Shown here piece by piece: positions 8,132-16,176 of a DNA stretch of 64,000 nt. The stretch is taken from positions 62,001 through 126,000 of the forward strand of contig NZ_JBBYXL010000013.1 in assembly GCF_039655865.1 (NCBI RefSeq). Reading direction: 5' to 3'. The translations under genes were made by a program, and so were the position numbers. Source of the stretch: Prosthecobacter sp. SYSU 5D2. GTDB lineage: Bacteria > Verrucomicrobiota > Verrucomicrobiia > Verrucomicrobiales > Verrucomicrobiaceae. Under the pieces are notes generated by a model. It ran no database searches, was not told where the DNA came from, and saw only the letters and a program-made list of their open reading frames with translations. Numbering within the stretch: the stretch's first letter is position 1; each line of letters opens with the position of its first letter.

Positions 8132-9463
8132 ATGCCTCTCTCCCGCCGCTCACTCCTTTCCCAGCTTCCGCTCGCCGCCCTCGCCAGCAGCTTTCACATC
8201 GGCTCCCGCGCCCAGTCCGCCAAGGAAATCTGGAGAACCGGCAACCCCACCATTGATACTCCGCGCGAGATCGCCCTGGGTCTGCTCAAGCCCACCCAGG
8301 CCCAGCTCGAGCACGCCTGGGAACTGCACTTTGGCTCCGTCATTTTTGAATCCTACGGCTTCATGCCGGGCAATGCCCTCGATTCCGAAAAGTTCAACCA
8401 GGCCATCCGCGAAGGCGCTTCTTCATCCGAACTCACCGATCTCCGGGAGTCCATGTCGAAGACCACCAGCATCTACAACGAGCGTGATCGCGAAGAGTTT
8501 TTCCAGGCCTTCAAGGCCTCCGGCGTCACCTGCATTTTCCAAAACTCCGGCGAGGAAGGCAACGACCCCATGCGCCTCATCAAACGCCTGGCCTACGTCA
8601 CCAAGGCCACCGATGCCCTCAAGCCCGCCTTTTCGAAAGTCACCACCGCCGAAGAAATCATCGCCCTCAAAAAAGCCGGTCACGTCGGCATCTGCATGAC
8701 CACTAATGGCGTCCCTCTGCGCATGGAGTGGGAAAGCGTCCGCGACGAGCTGCGTCTCGTTCGCATCTTTCATGACCTCGGCGTGCGCATGATGCACGTC
8801 ACCTACAACCGCCGCAATCCCCTCGGCGATGGCGCAGGCGAGCCGCATGACGGCGGCCTCAGTGACTTTGGCAAAGCCGCCGTGGCCGAGATGAACAAGA
8901 CCGGCGTCATCGTGGACGTCGCCCACAGCGGCTGGAAAACCGCCGAAGAAGCCGCCAAGGCCTCCGCCAAACCCATGGTCGCCAGCCACACCACCTGTGG
9001 CGGCGTTTACTCCCATTTCCGGGGCAAGCCCGACAGCGCCATCCGCGCCATCTGCGATACCGACGGCCTCGTCGGCATGTGCTGCATCTCCCGTTTTCTT
9101 GGCGGCAAAGGCGACATCACCTCCCTCATGGACCACCTGGATTACCTCATCAAAACCTTCGGCCCCCAATACGCCGCCATCGGCTGCGATGTCGCCTACC
9201 GGTCCCGTTTTGAAAAAGAGGAAAACGCCAAAATCCTCCGTCGTCCCGATGGCTCCATGCCCTATGGCGGCAGCGGCGACCGCTGGGAGCACCTCTGGCC
9301 CCAGGACGACTTCAAAACCACCATCGAGGCCGAGCGCAGCATCGCCTGGACCAACTGGCCCCTCTTCACCCTCGGCCTGATCCAGCGCGGCCACAGCGAC
9401 GACACCATCCGCCAGGTCCTCGGCGGCAACATGCTCCGCGTGCTAAAGGCGAACGCCGTCTAG
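8132..9463 (+). CDS. Membrane dipeptidase family (M19) protein, divergent
   Basis: A 443-residue protein. The exported N-terminus has an SRRSLLSQLPLAALASSF signal and a possible twin arginine. The body matches the amidohydrolase-fold renal dipeptidase family, M19. Recognisable parts are the YNRRNPLGDG segment, VDVAHSGW, VASHTTCGGVYSHFRGKPD, and a C-terminal GL..RGHSDDTIRQVLGGNMLRVL. Two histidine zinc ligands (in DVAHSG and VASHT) can be seen. The N-terminal HxD ligands (canonical DGHND) are replaced by FESYGF, and the bridging Glu region reads GICMTTNG. The metal centre is therefore incomplete or rearranged, and dipeptidase activity is uncertain. It follows the DUF1501 gene by 84 bases on the same strand. 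Confidence 0.8.
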   Translation: MPLSRRSLLSQLPLAALASSFHIGSRAQSAKEIWRTGNPTIDTPREIALGLLKPTQAQLEHAWELHFGSVIFESYGFMPGNALDSEKFNQAIREGASSSELTDLRESMSKTTSIYNERDREEFFQAFKASGVTCIFQNSGEEGNDPMRLIKRLAYVTKATDALKPAFSKVTTAEEIIALKKAGHVGICMTTNGVPLRMEWESVRDELRLVRIFHDLGVRMMHVTYNRRNPLGDGAGEPHDGGLSDFGKAAVAEMNKTGVIVDVAHSGWKTAEEAAKASAKPMVASHTTCGGVYSHFRGKPDSAIRAICDTDGLVGMCCISRFLGGKGDITSLMDHLDYLIKTFGPQYAAIGCDVAYRSRFEKEENAKILRRPDGSMPYGGSGDRWEHLWPQDDFKTTIEAERSIAWTNWPLFTLGLIQRGHSDDTIRQVLGGNMLRVLKANAV

Positions 9464-9583
9464 AACTGTACTCATCACTCCCTGTCCCGCGACTACGGCG
9501 ATCCGAGTGACGCTATTCACCCGCGACGTCTTCTCCCCATCTTCCCCCTTGCATCCCCACCCCCCATCGCGTTTCACTGCCGC

Positions 9584-10690
9584 ATGGACGATGCCTCCGA
9601 TCTTGATCTCCTGACCCTCACGCAACTGCGCCAGATCGCCGGCCCCTCGCCGCAGCCTTACCGCGCGCATGTGCAGGTGGACAACCGCATCGAAAAACAG
9701 ACCGCCGGCGGTGCCCCCTTCCTCGAAGTGAAACTGGCCGATGCGGGAGACTCCATGGTCTGGCGCGTCTTTGACAACAACCCGCTTTTCCAAGACGCCC
9801 GTCAGTTGCAGCGTGGCAGCTTCATCGAGCTGGCCGCCCATTGGGTGGATACCGGCAAGTATGGCATCGAGCCCCGACAGCCCCAGATACGCTTCCTGGA
9901 TGAAGACGAAAAGCAGCAGCTCCTCAGCGGCGATGCCGACCTGGCGGAGCGCCAGCGCGCGGACTATGCTGACATCGTCGCCTTCGTCGAATCCGTGCGC
10001 GATCCTCGTCTGAAATCCCTTTGCAGCCTCTTCCTGGAAAAACACAGCGAGCGCTTCCGCCGCACCGCTGCCGCCCGCGAAAACCACCACGCCCGTCGCG
10101 GTGGCCTGGTGGAGCACGTGGCGCAGATGATGCGCACCGCCATCGTCATCGCCGGCGTTTACCGCACCCTGAACCAGGACCTCCTCATCACTGGCGTGCT
10201 TTTCCATGACTGCGGCAAGCTCTGGGAAAACACCTATCCAGAAACCGGCTTCAGCCAGCCCTACCAGCTTCATGGAGAAATGTTGGGACATATTTCGTTA
10301 GGCATCGAACTCGTCAACAAACTCTGGCGCGATGTCATGGACCGCCCGGAGGCCTCCGCCTGGACCCTGCTGGAGCCCGCCAGCGACCTCGTGCGCATGC
10401 ACCTGCTGCACCTCATCGCCTCCCACCACGGCCAGTATGAATTTGGCTCCCCCGTGCTGCCCAAAACCCCCGAGGCCATCATCCTGCACCACGTGGATAA
10501 TATTGATGCCAAAATGGAAATGCTGCGCCGGGGCTATGAAAACGGCAAGGAACTGGCCCCCGGCATCGTCGAGCGCTTCCGCCCCTGGCCCGTCAATGTC
10601 CTCCTCCCCCTCCCCAACGTCACCGGACTTCCTGAGCCTGCGGTGGTGAATGAGGAAATGATGGAAACACCGAAGGACTTGATCTCCTGA
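9584..10690 (+). CDS. YhaM-like 3'-5' exoribonuclease (OB fold + HD domain)
   Basis: A 368-residue cytoplasmic protein. An N-terminal OB-like beta domain spans about residues 18-110 (FLEVKLAD, WRVFDNNP). An HD phosphohydrolase domain follows, with ENHHARRGGLVEHVAQMM, the signature LFHDCGK, HGEMLGHISLG, and HLIASHHGQYEFGSPVLP with IILHHVDNIDAKME. These are the conserved metal ligands of the YhaM/CbfA group, which trims RNA and single-stranded DNA from the 3' end with Mn2+. Length is slightly above the Bacillus enzyme because of the N-terminal leader. It is preceded by a 120-base gap in which no clear signal was seen. Family assignment is strong; substrate preference is inferred. Confidence 0.88.
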   Translation: MDDASDLDLLTLTQLRQIAGPSPQPYRAHVQVDNRIEKQTAGGAPFLEVKLADAGDSMVWRVFDNNPLFQDARQLQRGSFIELAAHWVDTGKYGIEPRQPQIRFLDEDEKQQLLSGDADLAERQRADYADIVAFVESVRDPRLKSLCSLFLEKHSERFRRTAAARENHHARRGGLVEHVAQMMRTAIVIAGVYRTLNQDLLITGVLFHDCGKLWENTYPETGFSQPYQLHGEMLGHISLGIELVNKLWRDVMDRPEASAWTLLEPASDLVRMHLLHLIASHHGQYEFGSPVLPKTPEAIILHHVDNIDAKMEMLRRGYENGKELAPGIVERFRPWPVNVLLPLPNVTGLPEPAVVNEEMMETPKDLIS

Positions 10691-10727
10691 CCGCAACATC
10701 CCGCCTTCAGGCAACGTCTCCCTCCTC

Positions 10728-11309
10728 ATGATCGGCATCTACGACTTCTGCGGTCACTACGAATGGACCTTTGCATGGCTGCAGCAGCAGGGCGGGCACG
10801 ACCTCGTCCGCGACTACTGGCATGAGGCCATTTATGAAGACTCCCAGCGCCACGCCACCGCCCTCATTGTCGGCAAGGGCTTCGAAGGCATGAAGGAATA
10901 TTGGGGCCACACCCTGGCCGAGGAAGGCGGCGACTGGACCACCACGGCCAAGGAAGACGTCTTCCGCATCGACATGCACGCCTGCCCTTCCAAAGGCTTC
11001 CTCATCCAGAACAGCCTGGAGCAATACCCCGACTACTGCGACCACTGCATCGGCTGGATAGGCCCGCTCATGAAGGAGGCCGGATTCGTCATCAACCACG
11101 CCCACAACCACTGCGGCCAGTGCTGGTGGGAAATGCGCCGCACCGCCGACCTGCGCCCCGCCAGCGCCGTGGGCGAACTCTCCGGAAAAGCCGATGTCCG
11201 CCTGCGCCCTGATTGGAAAACCCCTGAGACCCGTATGGATGTCTATGACCGCGCGACCGATCCTGATCACAAGCTGCCTCCTGACCCTCCTGCTTCCCCT
11301 GTCAGCTAA
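10728..11309 (+). CDS. Cys/His-rich hypothetical protein
   Basis: A 193-residue soluble protein with no signal peptide. Cysteine, histidine and tryptophan are unusually dense in the middle: MHACPSKGFL at about residue 84, YPDYCDHCIGW near 102 and HAHNHCGQCWWEM near 125. The pattern YCDHC...HNHCGQC suggests a metal site. The general look resembles small hydrolases of the L-2-amino-thiazoline-4-carboxylate hydrolase type, but this was not confirmed. It begins 37 bases after the YhaM-like gene. Its last 70 bases overlap the start of the Kelch gene in another frame. If the Kelch start at 11239 is right, translation is coupled. No function is assigned. Confidence 0.65.
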   Translation: MIGIYDFCGHYEWTFAWLQQQGGHDLVRDYWHEAIYEDSQRHATALIVGKGFEGMKEYWGHTLAEEGGDWTTTAKEDVFRIDMHACPSKGFLIQNSLEQYPDYCDHCIGWIGPLMKEAGFVINHAHNHCGQCWWEMRRTADLRPASAVGELSGKADVRLRPDWKTPETRMDVYDRATDPDHKLPPDPPASPVS

Positions 11310-12243
11310 AGCCACCGGCTGGGAAAAACTTCCGCCGCTCCCTGAGCCGAATGGCGGGTTTATCTGCGGTGCCGTCAGCGACCAGGTTTATGTAGCTGGG
11401 GGCACATTATGGAGGGGTGAAACCAAAATCTGGCTCTCCACAGTCTGGAGACTAAATGTAGCAGCCATGGAGTGGGAACCACTGTACACTCTGCCACAAC
11501 CGGTGGCGTATGGAGTTGCAGGAACACGGCAGCTGCCCACAGAGAAGCCACCATGTTTATTTTTCACAGGCGGATTCAGCGGCACTGTGCAAAGAGAGTT
11601 GATGACAGCTCTGGATGGCAAGGGAATTAAGCACGTAGCTATATCGAACATGCCTCACACCATGAGCTTGTCGGCAGGCGGCATTGTAAAAAACCACATG
11701 GTTTTCAGCGGCGGCAGCGATGATCCCGGCAAACCATCGCATTTCTCAAACAGCACCTGGAAAATCAATCTGGATACCCACGAAGTGACCCGCCTGCCAA
11801 ACTATCCTGCCGGACCCTTTGGTTGTGCAGCTTCAACAATCGCCCTGGGACGGCTCCATGTATTCGGTGGAGGAAAGTGGGATCCCCAAAGTGAGGCTGT
11901 AGTAAACATAAACGAGGCTCATGCCTTTTCAATGAAGGACAATCAGTGGCATGCTTTGAAACCCCTCCCTTTTGCGGTCCGTGGCATGTCAGCCGTTTGG
12001 TTTTATGACCACATCTACCTAGCCGGCGGGTATAAAAGCGATGCCGAAGGATTCACCGATGAAGCCTTTTTATACAATATCCAAAAAGACGAATACCGCC
12101 CCGCCAAACCCCTGCCGTACAAGGCCATGGCCGGTCTGGTCGTTTGCGACGGATACGTCTATTGCCTGGGCGGAGAGGACAAACAGAAGTCCCGTACGGA
12201 TGCCTGCTTCCGCATTCCGATAAAGGACCTGCTGAATAAATAA
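11239..12243 (+). CDS. Secreted Kelch-repeat beta-propeller protein (NanM/YjhT-like)
   Basis: A 334-residue protein with a signal peptide of about 20 residues (ILITSCLLTLLLPLSAKA). About six Kelch blades are marked by paired glycines: VYVAGG, FFTGG, MVFSGG, LHVFGGG, IYLAGG and VYCLGG. This matches the mutarotase-type Kelch propellers such as N-acetylneuraminate epimerase NanM. A periplasmic sugar-epimerase role is plausible but not proven, because active-site residues cannot be judged by eye. The start at 11239 (or ATG 11245) places the signal peptide at the N-terminus and overlaps the preceding gene by 70 bases. The gene is more AT-rich than its neighbours, a possible sign of horizontal acquisition. 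Confidence 0.82.
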   Translation: MSMTARPILITSCLLTLLLPLSAKATGWEKLPPLPEPNGGFICGAVSDQVYVAGGTLWRGETKIWLSTVWRLNVAAMEWEPLYTLPQPVAYGVAGTRQLPTEKPPCLFFTGGFSGTVQRELMTALDGKGIKHVAISNMPHTMSLSAGGIVKNHMVFSGGSDDPGKPSHFSNSTWKINLDTHEVTRLPNYPAGPFGCAASTIALGRLHVFGGGKWDPQSEAVVNINEAHAFSMKDNQWHALKPLPFAVRGMSAVWFYDHIYLAGGYKSDAEGFTDEAFLYNIQKDEYRPAKPLPYKAMAGLVVCDGYVYCLGGEDKQKSRTDACFRIPIKDLLNK

Positions 12244-12318
12244 TCCGTTACCGGGGTGGCCGGGTTCACGTTGTTCTCGCAGTGTGTCCGGTTCATCCCA
12301 TAAACTGCCGCCATCGTG

Positions 12319-12915
12319 ATGCCCGATGCTTTCGATGTGCAGGACTGTCTCCAGCGCGTGCGCGACGGCGATGCCGCTGCGGCACACGCTCTGATCACCC
12401 ATCTGCATCCCCTGGTGCGGCGGCTCGTGCGCAATCACCTGCCCCGGCGGGAGAGCGAGGAAGACCTCATGCAGGAGGTTTTTGTGAAGCTCTTCCAAAA
12501 GCTGGACTCCTACCGGGAGCGCAGCGGCATCCCCTTCGAGCACTGGCTCAGCCGACTCACTGTGCGCACCTGCCTGGACGCCCTGCGTGCGGAGAAAACC
12601 CGGCCCGAGTGGCGCTTCGCCGATTTCTCCGAAGGCGAGACGGAGTGGCTGGACTACCTGCTCAACCGCCAGGCCGAAGTTCCCGCCCAATCCGGCAGCG
12701 ATGCCCACGCCCTCGTCACCCGGCTCCTGGCCCTGCTCTCCCCGCCCGACCGCCTCGTTCTGACGCTGCTGGACCTGGAAGAACGCTCCACCCAGGAGAT
12801 CTCCCAGCTCACCGGCTGGACAAGGCCCATGGTGAAAATGCGCGCCATGCGTGCCCGGCACAAACTGCGCGCCCTGGCCCGCCAAACCCTCAAAAGTGAA
12901 TTTCCCAACCCATGA
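12319..12915 (+). CDS. RNA polymerase sigma-70 family factor, ECF type
   Basis: A 198-residue sigma factor. Region 2 covers about residues 20-90 (HPLVRRLVRNHLPRRESEEDLMQEVFVKLFQKLDSYRERSG), containing the DLMQEVF core-binding helix, and ends in FEHWLSRLTVRTCLDALR. Region 4 is at about 130-190 (LLALLSPPDRLVLTLLDLEERSTQEISQLTGW, then MVKMRAMRARHKL), with its helix-turn-helix for the -35 element. The stop codon overlaps the next start (ATGA), and that gene overlaps the following one the same way, forming a three-gene translationally coupled unit. By analogy with other ECF operons, the membrane proteins encoded next are candidate regulators. A GTG three bases earlier is an alternative start. Confidence 0.9.
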   Translation: MPDAFDVQDCLQRVRDGDAAAAHALITHLHPLVRRLVRNHLPRRESEEDLMQEVFVKLFQKLDSYRERSGIPFEHWLSRLTVRTCLDALRAEKTRPEWRFADFSEGETEWLDYLLNRQAEVPAQSGSDAHALVTRLLALLSPPDRLVLTLLDLEERSTQEISQLTGWTRPMVKMRAMRARHKLRALARQTLKSEFPNP

Positions 12916-13205
12916 CCGACTTTAATAACCGCTGGCAGACGCTGTCCCAAAACGCCCGCCAGGCCCCGCTAGACCCCGCCGCTGACCTGCCCCACGGCTT
13001 TGCCACCCGCGTGCTCGCCCTGGCCCGGCAGCCCTCACACGAGGCCTGGGAGGAAGTGCTCACCGTCTTGGGCCTCCGTGCCGTGCTGGCCACTGGCGGT
13101 CTCTTCCTGCTGAGCGCCAGTCTGACTTTCTCCGACTGGTTCGACACCCGCCTGGAGCCGCCCGCTTTGGAGCTCACCTTCCTTTCCGACCTCACCTGGC
13201 CATGA
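12912..13205 (+). CDS. Single-pass membrane protein, candidate anti-sigma factor
   Basis: A 97-residue protein. The N-terminal cytoplasmic part of about 48 residues is followed by one transmembrane segment (VLTVLGLRAVLATGGLFLLSASL), then a short extracytoplasmic tail rich in Leu, Glu and Asp. No zinc-binding HxxxCxxC anti-sigma motif is present, so this is not a classic ZAS-type anti-sigma factor. It starts within the stop of the ECF sigma gene (ATGA overlap), a gene order and coupling typical of anti-sigma factors. Topology fits: the N-terminus could hold the sigma factor at the membrane. The role is inferred from context only. Confidence 0.6.
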   Translation: MTDFNNRWQTLSQNARQAPLDPAADLPHGFATRVLALARQPSHEAWEEVLTVLGLRAVLATGGLFLLSASLTFSDWFDTRLEPPALELTFLSDLTWP

Positions 13206-13576
13206 CCGTATCCCTCCGTTCCAAGGCAGGCTGCGTGATCACTCTGCTCATCCTCCTGAGCACTGGCGTCGGTTTCACCCTGGGCATTCTGGTGGCCAAA
13301 GGCATCCAGAAGAAGAAGGAGGACCCTACCTTCTGGAAGCAGGCAGCCATGAAAAAGCTTGATGAGTTGAACCCCAACGAAGCCCAGCGGAAACGCTTTG
13401 AATACCACACCGAGCAGGCCGTCACGGAACTGTCGGACCTGCGCCAGGAAGGTATTCGCCGGGTCTGGGAGGTGCTGGATCGGGCACTCGATGACATTGA
13501 GGCGGACTTGCAGCCGGAGCAAAAGGAGACCTTCGAAAAGATCCGCCCCAAGCCGCCTGAATCTATCTCCAAGTAA
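13202..13576 (+). CDS. Periplasmic CpxP/ZraP-like sensor-type protein
   Basis: A 124-residue protein with an N-terminal hydrophobic anchor or signal (CVITLLILLSTGVGFTLGILVA). A charged, fully helical extracytoplasmic domain follows, with patterns such as KKLDELNPNEAQRKRFEYH and LRQEGIRRVWEVLDRALDDI. The last repeat-like phrase, DLQPEQKETFEKI, resembles the LTPEQ motifs of Spy/CpxP/ZraP helical-hairpin proteins, which sense metals or misfolded protein. It overlaps the preceding gene by four bases (ATGA). It is thus the third coupled member of the ECF unit and probably feeds the extracytoplasmic signal. The family call is by pattern; there are no histidine clusters for metal binding. Confidence 0.6.
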   Translation: MTVSLRSKAGCVITLLILLSTGVGFTLGILVAKGIQKKKEDPTFWKQAAMKKLDELNPNEAQRKRFEYHTEQAVTELSDLRQEGIRRVWEVLDRALDDIEADLQPEQKETFEKIRPKPPESISK

Positions 13577-13642
13577 AATCACCTGCGGATACCTTTTCTC
13601 CTGGGTTGCAAACTTGGAGGCAATCTGGTTTCCTACAGGCCT

Positions 13643-14287
13643 ATGCATCGCCTGTTCATCGCCATCCTCCTGGCCGCCCTCCTTCCAGCCTGTGAATCCG
13701 GGAGAAAGGACAAGGTGCTCATCACGGTGCATTCCCAGGGCACGGACATGGACTCTCCCAAGACCATCTTCCGCCGCCCGGTCGCCGGCCGGGAGATGAT
13801 CTTCAAAATCATCCCGGAATTCAGCAACCAGAGCATCTCTGCGGTGCATCCATTCCCGGCCGATGACGGCACCTATGGCGTAGCGCTGAAGCTGGACTTC
13901 AAGGGCACGCAGTCCCTGGATATTGTGACCCGCTTGCGACCCGGCGAAATCCTCATGACCATGGTCAACGGTACCGTAGTGGACCATGTCCGGATTGACC
14001 AGCCCGTCTCCAATGGCCTGTTCACAGTCTGGCGCGGCATACCCGCGGAACTCGTGAGCAGCCTGGAGGAGAAGTATCCCAGCATCAATGAACTGAAATC
14101 CTCCTCCACCTTCCTGGAGATGACCCCTTCCACCCGCAAGGAGAAGAAGGAATCCAAACGCAACTCCTCAAGGAATGAGAAGGTAAAACTCGAAGAAGAA
14201 AAACGTAAGCTGCGCGGTGAGTTCGATCCCGAAATCCCCGAAGAGGATATCGTTCCCTTGTCGGAACTGCTGAAAAGTTCGCGCTAA
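13643..14287 (+). CDS. Lipoprotein with SecD-periplasmic-like domain
   Basis: A 214-residue lipoprotein. Signal MHRLFIAILLAALLPAC places the lipid-modified cysteine at residue 17. A mixed alpha/beta domain spans about residues 25-130. Its phrases GVALKLDFKGTQSLDIVT, ILMTMVNGTVVDHVRIDQP and NGLFTVWRGIP recall the P1 periplasmic domain of SecD. The tail from about residue 150 is highly charged (KEKKESKRNSSRNEKVKLEEEKRK), probably helical. It sits 66 bases downstream of the CpxP-like gene in the same direction and may belong to the same transcript, giving the ECF unit an envelope lipoprotein. The SecD resemblance is an eye-level observation, and the function is unknown. Confidence 0.65.
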   Translation: MHRLFIAILLAALLPACESGRKDKVLITVHSQGTDMDSPKTIFRRPVAGREMIFKIIPEFSNQSISAVHPFPADDGTYGVALKLDFKGTQSLDIVTRLRPGEILMTMVNGTVVDHVRIDQPVSNGLFTVWRGIPAELVSSLEEKYPSINELKSSSTFLEMTPSTRKEKKESKRNSSRNEKVKLEEEKRKLRGEFDPEIPEEDIVPLSELLKSSR

Positions 14288-14503
14288 GCAGGTGTAGGGC
14301 GGATGTGTTTTGCACAAACCAGCTCCGACTGGTCACTAAGGCTCTTTGCAAAACTATCCGGCTGTTTTCTGAACGTTCGGAGTCCCTTGCGTTACCATCC
14401 CACAACAAGCCGGATAGCTTGTCGGCAGCCCGACAAGGCACAAACGGCATCCCCCGCGCCAAACACATCCGGCCCACGTTTCTCCCGCTAAGCGGGTGTG
14501 GGC
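14283..14503. repeat. Intergenic element with nested inverted repeats and flanking near-direct repeats
   Basis: Outer perfect 10-base inverted repeats GGATGTGTTT (14301-14310) and AAACACATCC (14461-14470) enclose inner perfect 10-base inverted repeats CTATCCGGCT (14354-14363) and AGCCGGATAG (14408-14417). The whole is bracketed by near-identical direct words GCTAAGCAGGTGTAGGGC (14283-14300) and GCTAAGCGGGTGTGGGC (14487-14503). These two overlap the stop codons of the convergent lipoprotein and flavoprotein genes. No convincing reading frame lies inside. It could be a small non-autonomous mobile element or a structured RNA or terminator region. Confidence 0.5.
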
Positions 14504-16074
14504 ATAGACGCCTTTTCCATGGGCATCTCATCTTTGGCCGGCATCTCTTTCGGTGCCCGGCCGAAGAGAGTTCGCAGTTCCGCCGTGAGCCACAAGCGGA
14601 TGCCCCAACGCAGGAACCGCATGGCGGAGAAGTCCGGGGTGTAGCTCTGGCCTAGCGTGAGGTCCATGCCGGTATTCCAGGCTCCATAGGTGCCTTTGGC
14701 CTGGCGTTTCTTGGCCATGGCATTGAGGCGGCGGTTATACAAGGCCATGAATTTGGCAAAAAAGGTGCCCGCAGGGCCATCATACGGCAGCCGGCCGAAT
14801 TCATACTCCGGATTATCATACACCAGCCGCACAGGGCCCACGAAGTAAGTGCCCAGGTCCATGATGAAGGCGATCCGGGTCAGTTCAGCATCCCCCATGT
14901 ATTCGTATTTGCCCTTATACAGGGATTCAAACCAGAGCTGGTAGCTGCGCTTATACGCGCCTTTGAGGTAGTTCAGCGTCTCCGTGATGTCCTCGCCCAT
15001 GGTCTGCTTGCCGATCATCCGGGTGACAGCAAAGACGGTATGCCCGCAGTAATCCAGGCCCTGGCTGTAAAGAGGGTCTATAAACCCGGCGGCATCGCCG
15101 ACCATGGCCCAGCGGTTGCCTGCCATCTGCTCCGTATAATAGGGCAGGCCCTTGTAATAAAAGGTGTCGTCCTCAATGGGTTCCGCATTTTCAAACATCA
15201 GGCGGCCAATGGGGTGCTGAAGGATGTGGGCGTGCAGCCTGGCCGTCAGTGAGGGGCCTTCAGGCAGGGTGAAGACACTCCGGTCCCAGACGATGCCGGC
15301 GCTGTAGTCGCCGTTCGAAAGTGGGATAAGCCAGACCCACCAGCCGCGGCCCATGAGGTGGTTGGTGGCCGTGGCGCGCATACCCTTGGTGCGCATCATC
15401 AGCTTCGGATACCGGGTGCGGCTCTCATGGCTGTCCAGGTTGTTGACGTTTCGATAGCGGCACCACAGGGAGGAGGTGGCGTGTTCATCCCCCAGGAGAC
15501 GGTGCAGGCCCAGCTTTTTAGACAGTAGGGCCGCCTTGCCGGAAGCATCAATGACCCAGCGGGCCGTGAAGGTCTTCGTTTCCTCCTTGCTGATGGCGAC
15601 GGTGACGCGGTGGTTCTCCTCCCCGTCCGCCAGGGTGACTTCGCGCAATGTGGCCGGGCGCAGGAGGTCGGCTCCAGCCTCGCGGGCCAGCTTCAGCACA
15701 TGCTCGTCCAGCAGTGCACGGTCCAGCTGAAAGGTGGGCAGACGGCTCTGGAACTTGGGGCCCAGCTCCGTGCAGTCCTCCACGCTGTCCTCCGGACTGT
15801 TGCAGAACCACATGCGCAGGCCGTGCTTTTGATAATGATGGGCGCTCAGGTAGCTGCCGAGGTGAAGCACCCGAGTTAGGAAACAGCCGGCCACCTCCGA
15901 GGTGCTCTCGCCCACTTTACGATTAAATTCCACCTGGCGCTCCACCACCAGCACCCTCAGCTCCGGATGGTCCCTTTTTAAGAGCAGGGCAGCTGAGGCC
16001 CCGCTGAAGGCGCCGCCCATGATGATCACATCGTAGTCGGCCTTGGGCATCGAGGGCAGGTGGGGATCGTTCAT
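14488..16074 (-). CDS. FAD-dependent oxidoreductase, tryptophan-halogenase-like
   Basis: A 528-residue flavoprotein of the p-hydroxybenzoate hydroxylase/flavin halogenase group. The dinucleotide loop GGAFSGASAALLL is at about residues 20-32. VVERQ ends the second strand, and VGESTSEVAGCFL follows. The halogenase-type GRGWWVWLIPL motif (WxWxIP) comes next, then VGDAAGFIDPLYSQGLD for FAD ribityl binding. Such enzymes halogenate or oxidise aromatic substrates and also occur in aryl-polyene and dialkylresorcinol clusters. Whether this one halogenates is unknown. It is divergent from an LpxL-like acyltransferase 102 bases away, a pairing also seen in lipid-linked pigment loci. The C-terminal 130 residues extend beyond the core. 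No carrier protein or ketosynthase is in view. Confidence 0.85.
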   Translation of the reverse strand: MNDPHLPSMPKADYDVIIMGGAFSGASAALLLKRDHPELRVLVVERQVEFNRKVGESTSEVAGCFLTRVLHLGSYLSAHHYQKHGLRMWFCNSPEDSVEDCTELGPKFQSRLPTFQLDRALLDEHVLKLAREAGADLLRPATLREVTLADGEENHRVTVAISKEETKTFTARWVIDASGKAALLSKKLGLHRLLGDEHATSSLWCRYRNVNNLDSHESRTRYPKLMMRTKGMRATATNHLMGRGWWVWLIPLSNGDYSAGIVWDRSVFTLPEGPSLTARLHAHILQHPIGRLMFENAEPIEDDTFYYKGLPYYTEQMAGNRWAMVGDAAGFIDPLYSQGLDYCGHTVFAVTRMIGKQTMGEDITETLNYLKGAYKRSYQLWFESLYKGKYEYMGDAELTRIAFIMDLGTYFVGPVRLVYDNPEYEFGRLPYDGPAGTFFAKFMALYNRRLNAMAKKRQAKGTYGAWNTGMDLTLGQSYTPDFSAMRFLRWGIRLWLTAELRTLFGRAPKEMPAKDEMPMEKASMPTPA

Positions 16075-16176
16075 GATGTTATGACTGGGTTGCAGGTCGG
16101 GGCAAAGGGTGCCATCAGAGAAGAAGTGTCAGGCCGGAGCCAAGTGGGCGATGGGGGCACGCCACTGCCATTTCCC

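Noticed and set aside
14303-14655. Short plus-strand frames in the gap after the lipoprotein
   Set aside because: They run across the inverted repeats and into the antisense of the flavoprotein. No start signal or conserved pattern was seen.
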